This document shows, piece by piece, positions 18,933-28,014 of a DNA stretch of 64,000 bases. The translations under genes and the position numbers were made by a program. Position 1 is the first letter of the stretch; every line of letters begins with the position of its first letter. The stretch covers positions 1 to 64,000 of the forward strand of contig NZ_NIFO01000022.1 of assembly GCF_002233755.1 (NCBI RefSeq), read 5' to 3'. The stretch comes from Acinetobacter piscicola (GTDB lineage Bacteria; Pseudomonadota; Gammaproteobacteria; Pseudomonadales; Moraxellaceae). The notes beneath the pieces are model-generated. The model was not told the DNA's origin. It saw only the letters and a list, made by a program, of their open reading frames with translations, and did no database searches.

Positions 18933-19398
18933 AATTCTACTTCCTTGATTTGCCATCTCATCACGAGATATATGCCTACATTCTTGATTTTATTACTTGC
19001 ATGTACTCAGTATTACGATAGCGCATTTTGTATAACAATTGTGCTTTGGTCGTAGACGCAAAGTTCACTTTAACTGTCGTAATATATTGAGTCACTTGCA
19101 AAAACATTCGTATTTTCAATATTTATGCAGTTTTTTTGATCTTATAATGTGTAGCGCGCAGTGCCTATGGATTTTTTCAGAAAAATACATTTTCTTACCG
19201 AAATCTTCAACCTAGAGCGTAGACGCATATACGTTTTAGGCTCTACATTATTTTTAATCATAAATTTTTTATATCTCTTAGAAACTTTAAATGCATAAGT
19301 ATTATCGTTATATATCTAAACTAAGAAATTCTGTAATCAAAGCTTAACTTATTTGAAATTTCAGGCAAAATACGCAGATCATTTTATTGGACATTACT
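18933..19398. promoter_or_regulatory. acs upstream region with repeated CGTAGACGCA
   Basis: This 466-bp divergent region holds the 10-mer CGTAGACGCA twice on the + strand, at 19051-19060 and 19218-19227, 167 bp apart. The first copy overlaps CTTTGGTCGT (19044-19053), which also occurs upstream of yjcH-actP at 8944-8953. No ORF is supported. The layout suggests regulator sites for acs and perhaps for the divergent channel gene. Confidence 0.45.
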
Positions 19399-20370
19399 GT
19401 GGCTGAAGAAGCAAATAAATTAAGTGAAGTCGCTCAAGATACGACTCAGCTACTCCATTCCGCAAGTGAAAAAACCGCAAGAACGGTCATTGAACATACT
19501 GCAAAATATAATGATGCTTATACGACCATCGACAAAATTGTAGATAGCTTTTGGGAACGTGTACCCTATTTTTGTATTGCGCTCGCAGTACTGCTCATTT
19601 TTTGGTTATTGTCCAAAATATTTAAATTCTTCGTCCGTAAAACATTAGAAAACCGCTCATACACTCGCCAAAACTTGGTTTTGGTGTTAAACCGTGTCGG
19701 CAGTAGTTTTATTATCTTCTTTGGTTTCCTCATTGCAATGGTGATTGCTATTCCTGGTTTTACTCCGGGTCAGTTGATGAGTGCTTTGGGTATTGGTTCT
19801 GTCGCAATTGGTTTTGCATTCAAAGATATTTTCCAAAATATGCTTTCAGGTGTACTGATTCTATTAGGCGAACCCTTCAAAATTGGCGATGACATCATTG
19901 TCAATAATATGGAAGGCACCGTTGAAGATATTCAAATTCGTGCAACATTCCTACGCTCACCTGACGGTCGTCGTATTGTGATTCCAAATGCAACGGTTTA
20001 TACCAGTGCCGTGACTGTGAATACGGCTTATCAACGTCGTCGTTGTGAGTTTATTGTCGGCATAGGCTATGAAGACGATGTACAAAAGGCGAAAAATATT
20101 ATTTTAGAACTATTAGACAAAGATAGTAGCATTCTAAGCCAACCCGGTTTCAGCGTGAATGTCACTGCTTTAGCTGATTTCTCAGTCAATTTAAAAGTGC
20201 AATGGTGGGTAAATACCACTGAGACATCGACTTCTGCTTCAATTAGCAAAATTCAAGAAATGGTTGTTCATTCATTTGCTGAAAATAATGTGTCTATTCC
20301 TTATCCAGTTCAAGAAGTTAAAATCTATCGCAATGATAATGCTGAAGAAGAATCAGCCCGTGCTAAATAA
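19399..20370 (+). CDS. mscS: MscS-family small-conductance mechanosensitive channel
   Basis: The 323-aa channel releases solutes on osmotic downshock. An N-terminal stretch of about 50 hydrophilic residues is followed by three membrane helices; the pore helix reads ALGIGSVAIGFAFKDIFQNM, then the beta domain. The tail extends past the beta-barrel with an acidic, charged end. The GTG at 19399 is preferred because GGA lies eight nt upstream; a TTG at 19387 would add four residues. The last 18 bases overlap the 3' end of rsmE on the other strand, so the two genes converge. Confidence 0.88.
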   Translation: MAEEANKLSEVAQDTTQLLHSASEKTARTVIEHTAKYNDAYTTIDKIVDSFWERVPYFCIALAVLLIFWLLSKIFKFFVRKTLENRSYTRQNLVLVLNRVGSSFIIFFGFLIAMVIAIPGFTPGQLMSALGIGSVAIGFAFKDIFQNMLSGVLILLGEPFKIGDDIIVNNMEGTVEDIQIRATFLRSPDGRRIVIPNATVYTSAVTVNTAYQRRRCEFIVGIGYEDDVQKAKNIILELLDKDSSILSQPGFSVNVTALADFSVNLKVQWWVNTTETSTSASISKIQEMVVHSFAENNVSIPYPVQEVKIYRNDNAEEESARAK

Positions 20371-21066
20371 TCTTCCTAGCACATAAGGAATCACGGTTTC
20401 AGTACGAATAATACGGTTGCCTAAGCTCACAGCTTGGCAGCCGTTTTTTACAAGTAAATCAACTTCATAAGGAATAAAACCACCTTCTGGACCAATGATT
20501 ACTGTACACGGATGATCAATCGCAAAAGGCATACTTAGTTCCGCATAAGGATGCGCCACATAAGCTGGAGATTGTGCTGTAATTAAAGTTGGGAGGATAT
20601 CTTCCGTAAAAGGTTTAAAGCGTTTATAAAGCTCAATTTTAGGTGCTATTGTATCGCCTGCTTGCTCTAAACCTAAAGTGACATAATGATCAAGCTGTTG
20701 TAAAAAAGGCGTTTGCCAATAACTTTTATCTACTCGATAACTGTGGATAAGGATCAACTTATCCACACCCAACGTCACTGCATCCATGATTAAACGGCGT
20801 AAAACCTTCGGTCGGGGCAATGCCACAACTAAAGTCACAGGTAATTTTTGAGGTACTATTTCTTCTTGAATCGGTTTAATTTGGATAGAGATTTCTGTAA
20901 TATGAATAATTTCAGTTAGATAACGTTTTCCATCACGAATACCGACTCTAAGTGTATCGCCAACTTGAATATCAACATGGGTTTTTAAATGTTCTATCTG
21001 TCTTTTGGCACTAATTGTCCAGATTTCGGATAAGGTTTGACGAGGATCTAATAAGACGATATTCAT
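20353..21066 (-). CDS. rsmE: 16S rRNA (uracil-1498-N3)-methyltransferase
   Basis: A 237-aa SPOUT-class methyltransferase that modifies U1498 of 16S rRNA in the assembled small subunit. The N-terminal PUA-like domain (1-70) is followed by the knotted catalytic domain with the SAM-binding stretches VIIGPEGGF and VSLGNRIIRTETV, the hallmark of RsmE. The length is normal. It converges on the mechanosensitive channel gene with an 18-bp overlap. Between it and waaA lie a dispersed repeat and a palindrome. Confidence 0.95.
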   Translation of the reverse strand: MNIVLLDPRQTLSEIWTISAKRQIEHLKTHVDIQVGDTLRVGIRDGKRYLTEIIHITEISIQIKPIQEEIVPQKLPVTLVVALPRPKVLRRLIMDAVTLGVDKLILIHSYRVDKSYWQTPFLQQLDHYVTLGLEQAGDTIAPKIELYKRFKPFTEDILPTLITAQSPAYVAHPYAELSMPFAIDHPCTVIIGPEGGFIPYEVDLLVKNGCQAVSLGNRIIRTETVIPYVLGRLFSTG

Positions 21067-21199
21067 AAAATGATTCTATCTACTTTGCATAATTTTTAAT
21101 GCTACTAACTCAATCTAGAAATTATACCGACAATATTATTAATTGATGTTATATAACAATAGCTCAAAAAAAATTTCAATTTTCTTCGAGATGATTCAT

Positions 21200-21426
21200 T
21201 GATACGCGTAAACGTCATCCGCTATTGTCTGAGGCAGAACTACATTTGAATGAGAATGTTTTTGCGATGAATCTAGTTCATAGAAGGTATTGAACGAGTT
21301 CAGCGGTGAGGAGCAAAGCTCCGCAAGGTGGTTTTCTTGCAAAGCTTCGCTTTTCATTTTCCCGAAAGAAAAGTAGGTCGAGCTGAAGGCTTAACCCTAA
21401 ATATAAACTTTAAAAGTAAGACTCTA
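21200..21426. repeat. Dispersed intergenic repeat, copy B
   Basis: This is the second copy of the repeat at 3322-3558, in the same orientation. The ends match well (TGATACGCG-AAACGTCA and GTAAGACTC) and the interior diverges. It contains GC-richer, codon-like sequence (GGAGCAAAGCTCCGCAAGG) but no open frame of useful length. Confidence 0.7.
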
Positions 21427-21471
21427 CTAAGTATTTTATCATTTTAAACATTTAGTAAATCATATATATCA

Positions 21472-21516
21472 TTTAAAATACGTAATACAGTTATTAACTG
21501 TATTACGTATTTTAAA
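21472..21516. repeat. 45-bp perfect palindrome downstream of waaA
   Basis: Arms of 22 nt (21472-21493 and 21495-21516) are perfect inverted repeats around a single T. It lies 46 bp past the waaA stop. It could act as a weak terminator for waaA, because its lower stem is A/T-only, but no extended T-run follows. Confidence 0.75.
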
Positions 21517-21561
21517 GTTGTATAGCAATTAAAATTCTTAATTAACTTACAGATAACTAGA

Positions 21562-22842
21562 TTATAAATACCCATCAATCACAGCAATATGCTTCTGCAA
21601 AGAACCTTTATTGCGATTTAAAACCTCTATTGCATGCTGACTCAATTGCTGTGCAAAATTTGCATCTTCCAAACAACGTACCAATAACTCAACAACATCA
21701 TCTGCTGTTAATCCAACCTTTACTGCATCCGCTTGTAAAAACTCATCAACAATCACTTGGAAGTTAAAATAATTTGGGCCAATAATGGTCGGTACATCCA
21801 AAACCATCGGTTCTAAAATATTATGTCCACCACCTGGTTCATTCAACGAACCACCGACAAAACAAGCTTGACTAAGCGCATACCAAAGCCACATTTCCCC
21901 CATACTATCGGCCAAATAAACTTGAGTATCTGATTGAATCGATTGGTTTAAACTACGTCTTTGGGTATTTAAATTCAAACGCTGTGCAACATGAAACACT
22001 TCATCAAAACGTTCAGGGTGACGTGGTACAACAATACATAGCCAATCTGGATGCTGATCTAAATAAGGCTTTAAGCTGGTTAATAACTTTTCTTCTTCTG
22101 GAGAATGCGTACTGGCAATCGTCATGATTTTACGTGAATTTAAATTCCAATCTTGTTTTAACTGTTCAGCTTTGTGAATAAATTGCTCAGGTACAGAAAT
22201 ATCAAACTTAATACTTCCCACGACTTCTGTACGATTATTTTCAATTCCAAGATCGATAAAACGTTGTTGAGTCGCTAAATCTTGTGCCAATAAACGATCC
22301 AAATTTTGTAGCATTGGACGAGTCAAGCTTGGTACTTTTGCATAGCCTTTGGCAGATTTTTCTGAAAGACGTGCATTGACCAAAATACATGGCACTTTAA
22401 ACTGCTTGGCTTGATCAATTAAATTTGGCCAAAGCTCTGTTTCAACTAAAATCAATAATTTAGGTTGATATTTTTGATAAAAATCAGCAATTAAATACTG
22501 CTGATCCGCAGGTAAATAGACTGCTTGAAACAATGCCTCATAAGGCGCTTTGAGAAATAATGATTTAGATCGAGTCTGCCCAGTCTTGGTGGTATTGGTG
22601 ACGAGAACACGATGACCTAATTTTAAATAATGCTCAATCAAAGGCTGTGCTGCATTGGTTTCACCAAAAGAGACACAATGAAACCAAATGGTTTGTATAT
22701 TTTTAGGCGTTTGAAATGGGCCAAAGCGTTCTAGGCATTCCTGTTGATATTGCTGCATATTCTGCGCACGCTTTTTTATTCGCCATTTATACAAAGGTTT
22801 GACGATTGCAAGCGCTGCGTTATACCAAAAAGGAGTAGCCAA
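21562..22842 (-). CDS. waaA: Kdo transferase (3-deoxy-D-manno-octulosonic acid transferase)
   Basis: The 426-aa GT30 glycosyltransferase adds Kdo to the lipid A precursor at the inner membrane. It has an N-terminal membrane-associated segment, the acceptor-side motif HCVSFGETNAAQPL, ETELWPN in the middle, and the C-terminal donor-binding GGSLNEPGGGHNILEP. The start is a TTG at 22842 with GAGG eight nt upstream; the first internal ATG, about 28 codons later, would remove the conserved N-terminus. It appears monocistronic. Confidence 0.95.
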   Translation of the reverse strand: MATPFWYNAALAIVKPLYKWRIKKRAQNMQQYQQECLERFGPFQTPKNIQTIWFHCVSFGETNAAQPLIEHYLKLGHRVLVTNTTKTGQTRSKSLFLKAPYEALFQAVYLPADQQYLIADFYQKYQPKLLILVETELWPNLIDQAKQFKVPCILVNARLSEKSAKGYAKVPSLTRPMLQNLDRLLAQDLATQQRFIDLGIENNRTEVVGSIKFDISVPEQFIHKAEQLKQDWNLNSRKIMTIASTHSPEEEKLLTSLKPYLDQHPDWLCIVVPRHPERFDEVFHVAQRLNLNTQRRSLNQSIQSDTQVYLADSMGEMWLWYALSQACFVGGSLNEPGGGHNILEPMVLDVPTIIGPNYFNFQVIVDEFLQADAVKVGLTADDVVELLVRCLEDANFAQQLSQHAIEVLNRNKGSLQKHIAVIDGYL

Positions 22843-23043
22843 ACAAAATGCCTCAAAATAAATTTCATCGGCAAATATAACAGAGCCGTATTCAGTTGTT
22901 AATGAATAATGTTGTTAATGAATCATATTGAATGATTTGTTGTCGTACTCAAAACAACCGTGCAGGTTCTAATATTTCAACACGTATCAAAATCTAGCCT
23001 TTCTTATCTGATTACTCAGTGAATACTTTTAAAGTGAGTCCAT

Positions 23044-23084
23044 CAAAAAATAAAGCTGTATTCATTCTCAAACAAATACAGCTT
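23044..23084 (-). terminator. Terminator of the ArsR-OYE operon
   Basis: AAGCTGTATT (23053-23062) pairs with AATACAGCTT (23075-23084). On the minus strand the stem is followed by TTATTTTTT. It lies about 40 bp past the reductase stop. Confidence 0.75.
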
Positions 23085-23123
23085 TTGCATCACAGTAAAA
23101 CATTAGGAAAAAACAACAAAATA

Positions 23124-24209
23124 TTAAGCAGATAGCTCACTTTCAGACATTTCAGCCAACGTTGGATAATCAATATAACCTTCCGCAGTCTGCGAACCGA
23201 TCATATTTTCAAACACCAATTCATTCAAAGGTGCATCAGCAACTAAACGCTCAAACAAATCAGGATTGGCAATATAAGCCTTACCAAAAGACACAGCATC
23301 CGCTTGACCCGTAGCCAATAGATCAATTGCTGCTTCACGGCTTAGACCCATATTGGCAATATATGGCACACCACCAGAGCGAGCTTTCATATCTTCACTG
23401 ATGCTGTCATCTGCCAAATATTCACGAGTAAAGAAGAAAGCAATTTTACGTTTACCTAATTCTTCCAATGCATAACCAAAGGTTTCACGTGGATCAGCAT
23501 CACCCATATCATGCTCATCACCACGTGGTGCTAAATGAACACCAACACGTCCTGCACCCCAAACTTCGATCAATACATCAACCACTTCAAGGAGGAAACG
23601 TGCACGATTTTCTACAGAACCACCGTATTCGTCTTCGCGCTGATTGGTTGAACTTTGTAAGAATTGATCAATTAAATAACCATTGGCGGCATGCAATTCT
23701 ACGCCATCAAATCCAGCGGATTTAGCGTTAATTGCAGCTTGTTTAAATTGTTGCGTAATGTGATGAATTTCAGCGATTTCTAAAGGACGAGGTACCACAT
23801 ATTCGCGTTTTGGACGGAGTAAACTCACATGCCCAGCTTGTTGTACAGCACTTGCCGAAACAGGTGCTTCTCCACCGAGTAAATCAGGATGTGAAACACG
23901 ACCAACATGCCATAACTGCGCAACGATTAAGCCTTGTTTTTCATGTACTGCTTGAGTGACTTCTTTCCATCCCTCAACTTGTGCATCGCTAAAAAGTCCC
24001 GGTGTATTTAAATAACCATTGGCTTCTTCGGAAATAACGGTTGCTTCAGAAATGATTAAACCTGCACTTGCACGCTGTGCATAGTATTCAGCCATCATTG
24101 CTGTAGGTACACGATCATCTGTTGCACGACTACGCGTTAAAGGAGCCATCACCACGCGATTTTTAAGTTTTAAATCGCCAAGAATCAGGGGAGAAATCAG
24201 TTCAGCCAT
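23124..24209 (-). CDS. nemA: Old Yellow Enzyme family alkene reductase (NemA-like)
   Basis: A 361-aa FMN-dependent TIM-barrel reductase that uses NAD(P)H to reduce activated alkenes such as N-ethylmaleimide, and often nitro compounds. The substrate-binding pair His173-Asn176 (ELHAANGYLIDQF) and the FMN segment APLTRSRA (23-30) are present, as is REDEYGGSVENR (191-202) with the proton-donor-region Tyr. The start at 24209 has GAGG just upstream; the 27-codon extension to 24290 is rejected. It follows the ArsR-type gene by 55 bp, giving a probable two-gene operon for electrophile detoxification. Confidence 0.9.
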   Translation of the reverse strand: MAELISPLILGDLKLKNRVVMAPLTRSRATDDRVPTAMMAEYYAQRASAGLIISEATVISEEANGYLNTPGLFSDAQVEGWKEVTQAVHEKQGLIVAQLWHVGRVSHPDLLGGEAPVSASAVQQAGHVSLLRPKREYVVPRPLEIAEIHHITQQFKQAAINAKSAGFDGVELHAANGYLIDQFLQSSTNQREDEYGGSVENRARFLLEVVDVLIEVWGAGRVGVHLAPRGDEHDMGDADPRETFGYALEELGKRKIAFFFTREYLADDSISEDMKARSGGVPYIANMGLSREAAIDLLATGQADAVSFGKAYIANPDLFERLVADAPLNELVFENMIGSQTAEGYIDYPTLAEMSESELSA

Positions 24210-24264
24210 GTTAACCTCATGACTCACTTTTTCCATTCTATAAATATTAAATAGTGAAAAGAAT

Positions 24265-24564
24265 TTAAAGTGAGCTGTGTAGATATTCAATATATTGCTG
24301 AATTAGAGCTTCATTGCGAGAAAAATATGACCATTGACCATATTTTTCTGCCTGAATTAAACCTGCCTGTTGTAATACAGATAAATGATTAGACATCGTT
24401 GACTGAGAGACATTACCGAGTTTTTCGATATTCCCTGCACAGACACCACGATTAAAGCCACCGCATTGCTCTTCCGATAAAAACTGTTGTGGGTTTTTCA
24501 ACCACTCCAGTATTTGTCGTCGAGTCGGATTTGCCAATGCTTTAAAAATTAAATCAATATCCAT
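24265..24564 (-). CDS. ArsR-family transcriptional regulator
   Basis: A 99-aa winged-helix repressor with the recognition helix in SQSTMSNHLSVLQQAGLI (53-70). Two cysteines, Cys34 and Cys42, lie in the loop between helices (QCGGFNRGVCAG). Together with the reductase gene downstream they suggest thiol-based sensing of electrophiles rather than metal binding, though a metal site is not excluded. ATG 24564 is preferred over a TTG at 24579; neither has a strong ribosome-binding site. Autoregulation of the operon is expected from the family. Confidence 0.85.
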   Translation of the reverse strand: MDIDLIFKALANPTRRQILEWLKNPQQFLSEEQCGGFNRGVCAGNIEKLGNVSQSTMSNHLSVLQQAGLIQAEKYGQWSYFSRNEALIQQYIEYLHSSL

Positions 24565-24719
24565 CTTAGACACATTCAATAAAAGTGCAAAGCTCTGTTC
24601 AGCATCTTGAATACACTATATCGTATTTTTTCGATTATTATATCGAATATTTTAGATATTAATATAAATAGCTGTTAAAGCTTTGCTTTTGTTAAGTATT
24701 TAATTTACAAACTTAAGGC

Positions 24720-25815
24720 TTATAGGCCTTGTTTTAAGCTTGCTTCAATAAACTTATCTAAGTCACCGTCCAATACTGCACCTGTATTTGAACTTTCCAC
24801 GCTAGTACGTAAGTCTTTGATACGAGAGTCATCCAAAACATACGAACGAATTTGGCTACCCCAACCAATATCAGACTTGGTATCTTCAAGTGCTTTTGCG
24901 GCATCATTACGTTTTTGCATCTCTAATTCATAGAGTTTTGCACGTAACTGCTTCCAAGCGTGATCACGGTTAGCATGTTGTGAACGCTGGTTCTGACAAG
25001 CCACCACAATACCTGTTGGTGCATGTGTTAAACGTACTGCTGAATCGGTTTTGTTAATATGCTGACCACCTGCACCAGACGCACGATAAGTATCGGTACG
25101 AACATCTGCAGGATTAATATCAATTTCAATATTATCATCGACTTCAGGCGATACAAATACCGCTGAGAATGAAGTATGACGACGGTTACCTGAGTCAAAT
25201 GGAGACTTACGTACTAAGCGGTGTACACCTGATTCTGTACGTAACCAACCATAAGCATACTCACCTTCTACACGTATAGTTGCAGATTTAATCCCTGCCA
25301 CATCTCCATCAGATTCTTCCATCAATTCAGCTTTAAAGCCATGACGTTCAATCCAACGCATATACATACGCAGCAACATTGAAGCCCAATCTTGTGCTTC
25401 TGTACCGCCTGAACCCGCTTGAATTTCCACATAACATGGGTTTGGATCCATTGGATTACTAAACATACGACGGAATTCAAGTTTTGCTAACTCTTCTTCA
25501 CTTGAATCAAGTTCCGCTTGTACATCTGCTAGCAGACTTTCATCATCAACTTCAACCGCCAAATCAAGCATTGCTTTGGCATCTTCAAGCTGATTGGCTA
25601 AGCCTTCTAAAACATTGATGACATTTTCAAGCTCACCTTTTTCTTTTGCCATTGCCTGTGCACGACTTTGGTCATTCCAAATCGTCGGATCTTCTAACTC
25701 GCGGAGAACCTCTTCTAAACGCTCTTTCTTCAGATCGTAGTCAAAGATACCCCCGTAGTGTTAGACCACGGTCATTTAAGTCTTTTAGCTGGTTTAAATA
25801 AGGATTAATTTCCAC
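24720..25815 (-). CDS. prfB: Peptide chain release factor 2, with programmed +1 frameshift
   Basis: RF2 releases peptides at UGA and UAA. Translation begins at GTG 25815 ([17 protein letters not shown]) and meets an in-frame UGA at codon 25 (25741-25743). The context CGGGGGTATCTTTGAC is the classic RF2 autoregulatory site: an internal Shine-Dalgarno-like GGGGG, the slippery CUU, then UGA-C. A +1 shift joins the 24-codon leader frame to the main frame, giving 364 aa, the normal RF2 length. The SPF anticodon-like tripeptide (RKSPFDSG) and the GGQ catalytic motif ([16 protein letters not shown]) are present. A conventional gene call would start at 25652 and lose the N-terminus. Confidence 0.95.
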
Positions 25816-26000
25816 GAGTTTTAATCTCACATTTGACGTTTTTTAATTCGGCAATATTCTACCACAGTGCAGAAAAAGTTGAGATATTGCATTTTTATTT
25901 AACAAAACAATTGACCTAAGTGCATTTTTTGTGAACAATAGCACATTATTTTAAATAAACACTAAACAATAGACAACAATAACCCTTCCTAGAGGATTTT

Positions 26001-26858
26001 ATGAAACGTTCTTTTCTTGCTTTACTCTTAACAGCGATGACCAGTTCTAGCTTTGCCTATATTGCGCAAATCGATGCAGGTTATACCTATACGAACCATG
26101 ATGATGACTATACAGATTCTGACAATCAACTCAATCTGCTCGGTACATTTTATCTCGCACCCGTGCAATCCAAGCAAGGTCCTTTAAATGAAGGCGCTTT
26201 TTTAACGCATGCCAGTAATGTGTATGGTGCATACGATTATACTGAGCTTAAAAGTGACCGTTATGCCATAGCAGATCAAGTGGGCTCTACTGGTACTAGA
26301 AAAGATGAATTTGAAAATCATAATTTTGTGGTTGGTTTGGAATATTTTTATGAGCAATTCTATTTCAATGCAGACATTGGAATGAATCATGAAAAATACC
26401 AAGAAAAAGAGCAGTTCTCTTATGGTTCTGACTACAATAAAAATGAATATGATCGTACCAATTATCGAGCTTTAGTCGGCTACATGCCTATGAGCAACTT
26501 ATTAATTGCTGCAGGTGTGGACGGTTATAATGGCGATGATGAAAACGATGAAGACAATGCTTTTGCAGTAAAAGCAAAATATGTTTTTCCAGTCGGTAAT
26601 GCTGACCAATATATTAACCTAGAAGCAGATGGAGGATTTGGTGATGAAGATAACATCACTGTTGGTGGAGATTATTATTTTAATAAAGCATTTAGCTTAG
26701 GCGCTGCTTATAACTTTGAAGATAATGGCGATGACGATGTAGATTATTTTTCTATACGCAGCAAATACTTCTTAAATGACATCTTTGCAGTCGGTGGTGC
26801 TATTGGTTTTGGCGATGATCTACAGGCCTTTAATGTCAATGGAACATTCCGTTTCTAA
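26001..26858 (+). CDS. Putative porin, Omp33-36-related, tandem copy 1
   Basis: The 285-aa protein has a 19-residue signal peptide (MKRSFLALLL...SSSFA) followed by alternating amphipathic strands ending in NGTFRF, the outer-membrane insertion signature. It shares with Omp33 the LLGTFYL, GPLNEGAFL and ASNV blocks near residues 45-75, so it is a paralogue. The mature protein is unusually rich in Asp, Glu and Tyr, suggesting a strongly acidic pore or loops. AGAGGA precedes the ATG. It is followed by its own terminator, so the downstream paralogue is probably separately transcribed. Confidence 0.85.
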   Translation: MKRSFLALLLTAMTSSSFAYIAQIDAGYTYTNHDDDYTDSDNQLNLLGTFYLAPVQSKQGPLNEGAFLTHASNVYGAYDYTELKSDRYAIADQVGSTGTRKDEFENHNFVVGLEYFYEQFYFNADIGMNHEKYQEKEQFSYGSDYNKNEYDRTNYRALVGYMPMSNLLIAAGVDGYNGDDENDEDNAFAVKAKYVFPVGNADQYINLEADGGFGDEDNITVGGDYYFNKAFSLGAAYNFEDNGDDDVDYFSIRSKYFLNDIFAVGGAIGFGDDLQAFNVNGTFRF

Positions 26859-26881
26859 TATTAAACATGATTAAATTTTTC

Positions 26882-26911
26882 AAGGCATTTCTATACAAGA
26901 ATGCCTTTTTT
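26882..26911 (+). terminator. Terminator of porin copy 1
   Basis: The stem AAGGCATT (26882-26889) with AATGCCTT (26900-26907) is followed by T to 26911. Confidence 0.8.
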
Positions 26912-27075
26912 ATTACAAAATATGTTTACTATTCACTCAATCACCATCATTCTCCACACTATCTACACAGTTTTAATAAAATTAAACATAGATAATTTTT
27001 AATATTTATCAAATATTTATATTTGATAAAATTACACAAACCTACTAAAACTACAGTTCTGTTACGTTGCTAATA

Positions 27076-27103
27076 TTGACGATATTTCGATTCACTCTAG
27101 ACT
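27076..27103 (+). promoter_or_regulatory. Predicted promoter of porin copy 2
   Basis: TTGACG (27076-27081) and TAGACT (27098-27103) are spaced 16 bp, about 63 bp before the start codon. The rest of the 26859-27166 gap is AT-rich and holds nothing else recognised. Confidence 0.4.
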
Positions 27104-27166
27104 TAAAGATGTAACAAAAAATTTAAAAAACTTTTTAGCCTAATCATTTCCAAAGGGGAAGAATCC

Positions 27167-27937
27167 ATGAAAAAGTTAGCAATTGCATCAGCGCTTCTAT
27201 CGACTATCGCAATGACAGGTACAGCAGCACATGCGTATCAAGCTGAAGTGGGCGGTTCTTATACCTATGCTGATTGGGACGATTATGATGCAACCCATAA
27301 TTTCGGTGTAGACGGTACTTATTACTTCAATCCAGTTCAAATTCGTAATTCACCGCTCAATGAAGCTGCTTTCCTTGATCGTGCGAGTAATGTAAAAGCC
27401 AATGTAGAGTATGCTGATAACGATGGCATCAAAGATACAAAATACGGTGCAGGACTTGAATATTACGTACCAAACAGTGATTTCTACGTAAGTGGTCGTG
27501 TCGGTCGCAATGAGTTTGAAGTGGATAACACATCGATCGACTCTAAAGTCACAACATACGGCGCAGAAGTCGGTTATTTACCAGCACCTGGGTTATTACT
27601 TGCTTTAGGTGTGACAGGTTATGACGAAAAAAATGGTGATGACGGTGCTGATCCAACCGTGCGTGCCAAATATGTAACCAAAGTTGGTCAATACGATGCC
27701 AACTTTGAAGCTTATGGCGCTTTTGGTGATCTAGATGAATACAAAGTACGTACTGACTTATATTTAGACAAAACCTTAAGTGTTGGTGCAGATTACTATA
27801 ACAATGATTTAACTGAACGTGATGAATTCGGTATTTCTGCGAAAAAATTCTTAAATCAAAAAGTAAGTGTTGAAGGTCGTGTTGGTTTTGGTGATGACTA
27901 CAATACTTATGGTGTACGTGCTGGTTACCGCTTCTAA
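27167..27937 (+). CDS. Putative porin, Omp33-36-related, tandem copy 2
   Basis: This 256-aa outer-membrane barrel has a 23-residue signal peptide (MKKLAIASALL...TAAHA) and C-terminal RAGYRF. The blocks DGTYYFNPV, SPLNEAAFL and RASNV match the neighbouring porin and Omp33, so the three form one family within this window. It is shorter than Omp33 by about 40 residues, probably through shorter loops. The AAAGGGGAAG ribosome-binding site is strong, suggesting abundant expression. Its substrate is unknown. Confidence 0.87.
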   Translation: MKKLAIASALLSTIAMTGTAAHAYQAEVGGSYTYADWDDYDATHNFGVDGTYYFNPVQIRNSPLNEAAFLDRASNVKANVEYADNDGIKDTKYGAGLEYYVPNSDFYVSGRVGRNEFEVDNTSIDSKVTTYGAEVGYLPAPGLLLALGVTGYDEKNGDDGADPTVRAKYVTKVGQYDANFEAYGAFGDLDEYKVRTDLYLDKTLSVGADYYNNDLTERDEFGISAKKFLNQKVSVEGRVGFGDDYNTYGVRAGYRF

Positions 27938-27951
27938 TTTACAACCCTATA

Positions 27952-27980
27952 AAAAAACCGCTCAATTTGAGCGGTTTTTT
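27952..27980. terminator. Bidirectional terminator between porin copy 2 and recJ
   Basis: AAAAAACCGCTCAA and TTGAGCGGTTTTTT form a long stem with a very small loop, shared by the two convergent genes. Confidence 0.9.
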
Positions 27981-28014
27981 ATTCAATTTCGTTATTTATC
28001 TTTATCATTCATTG

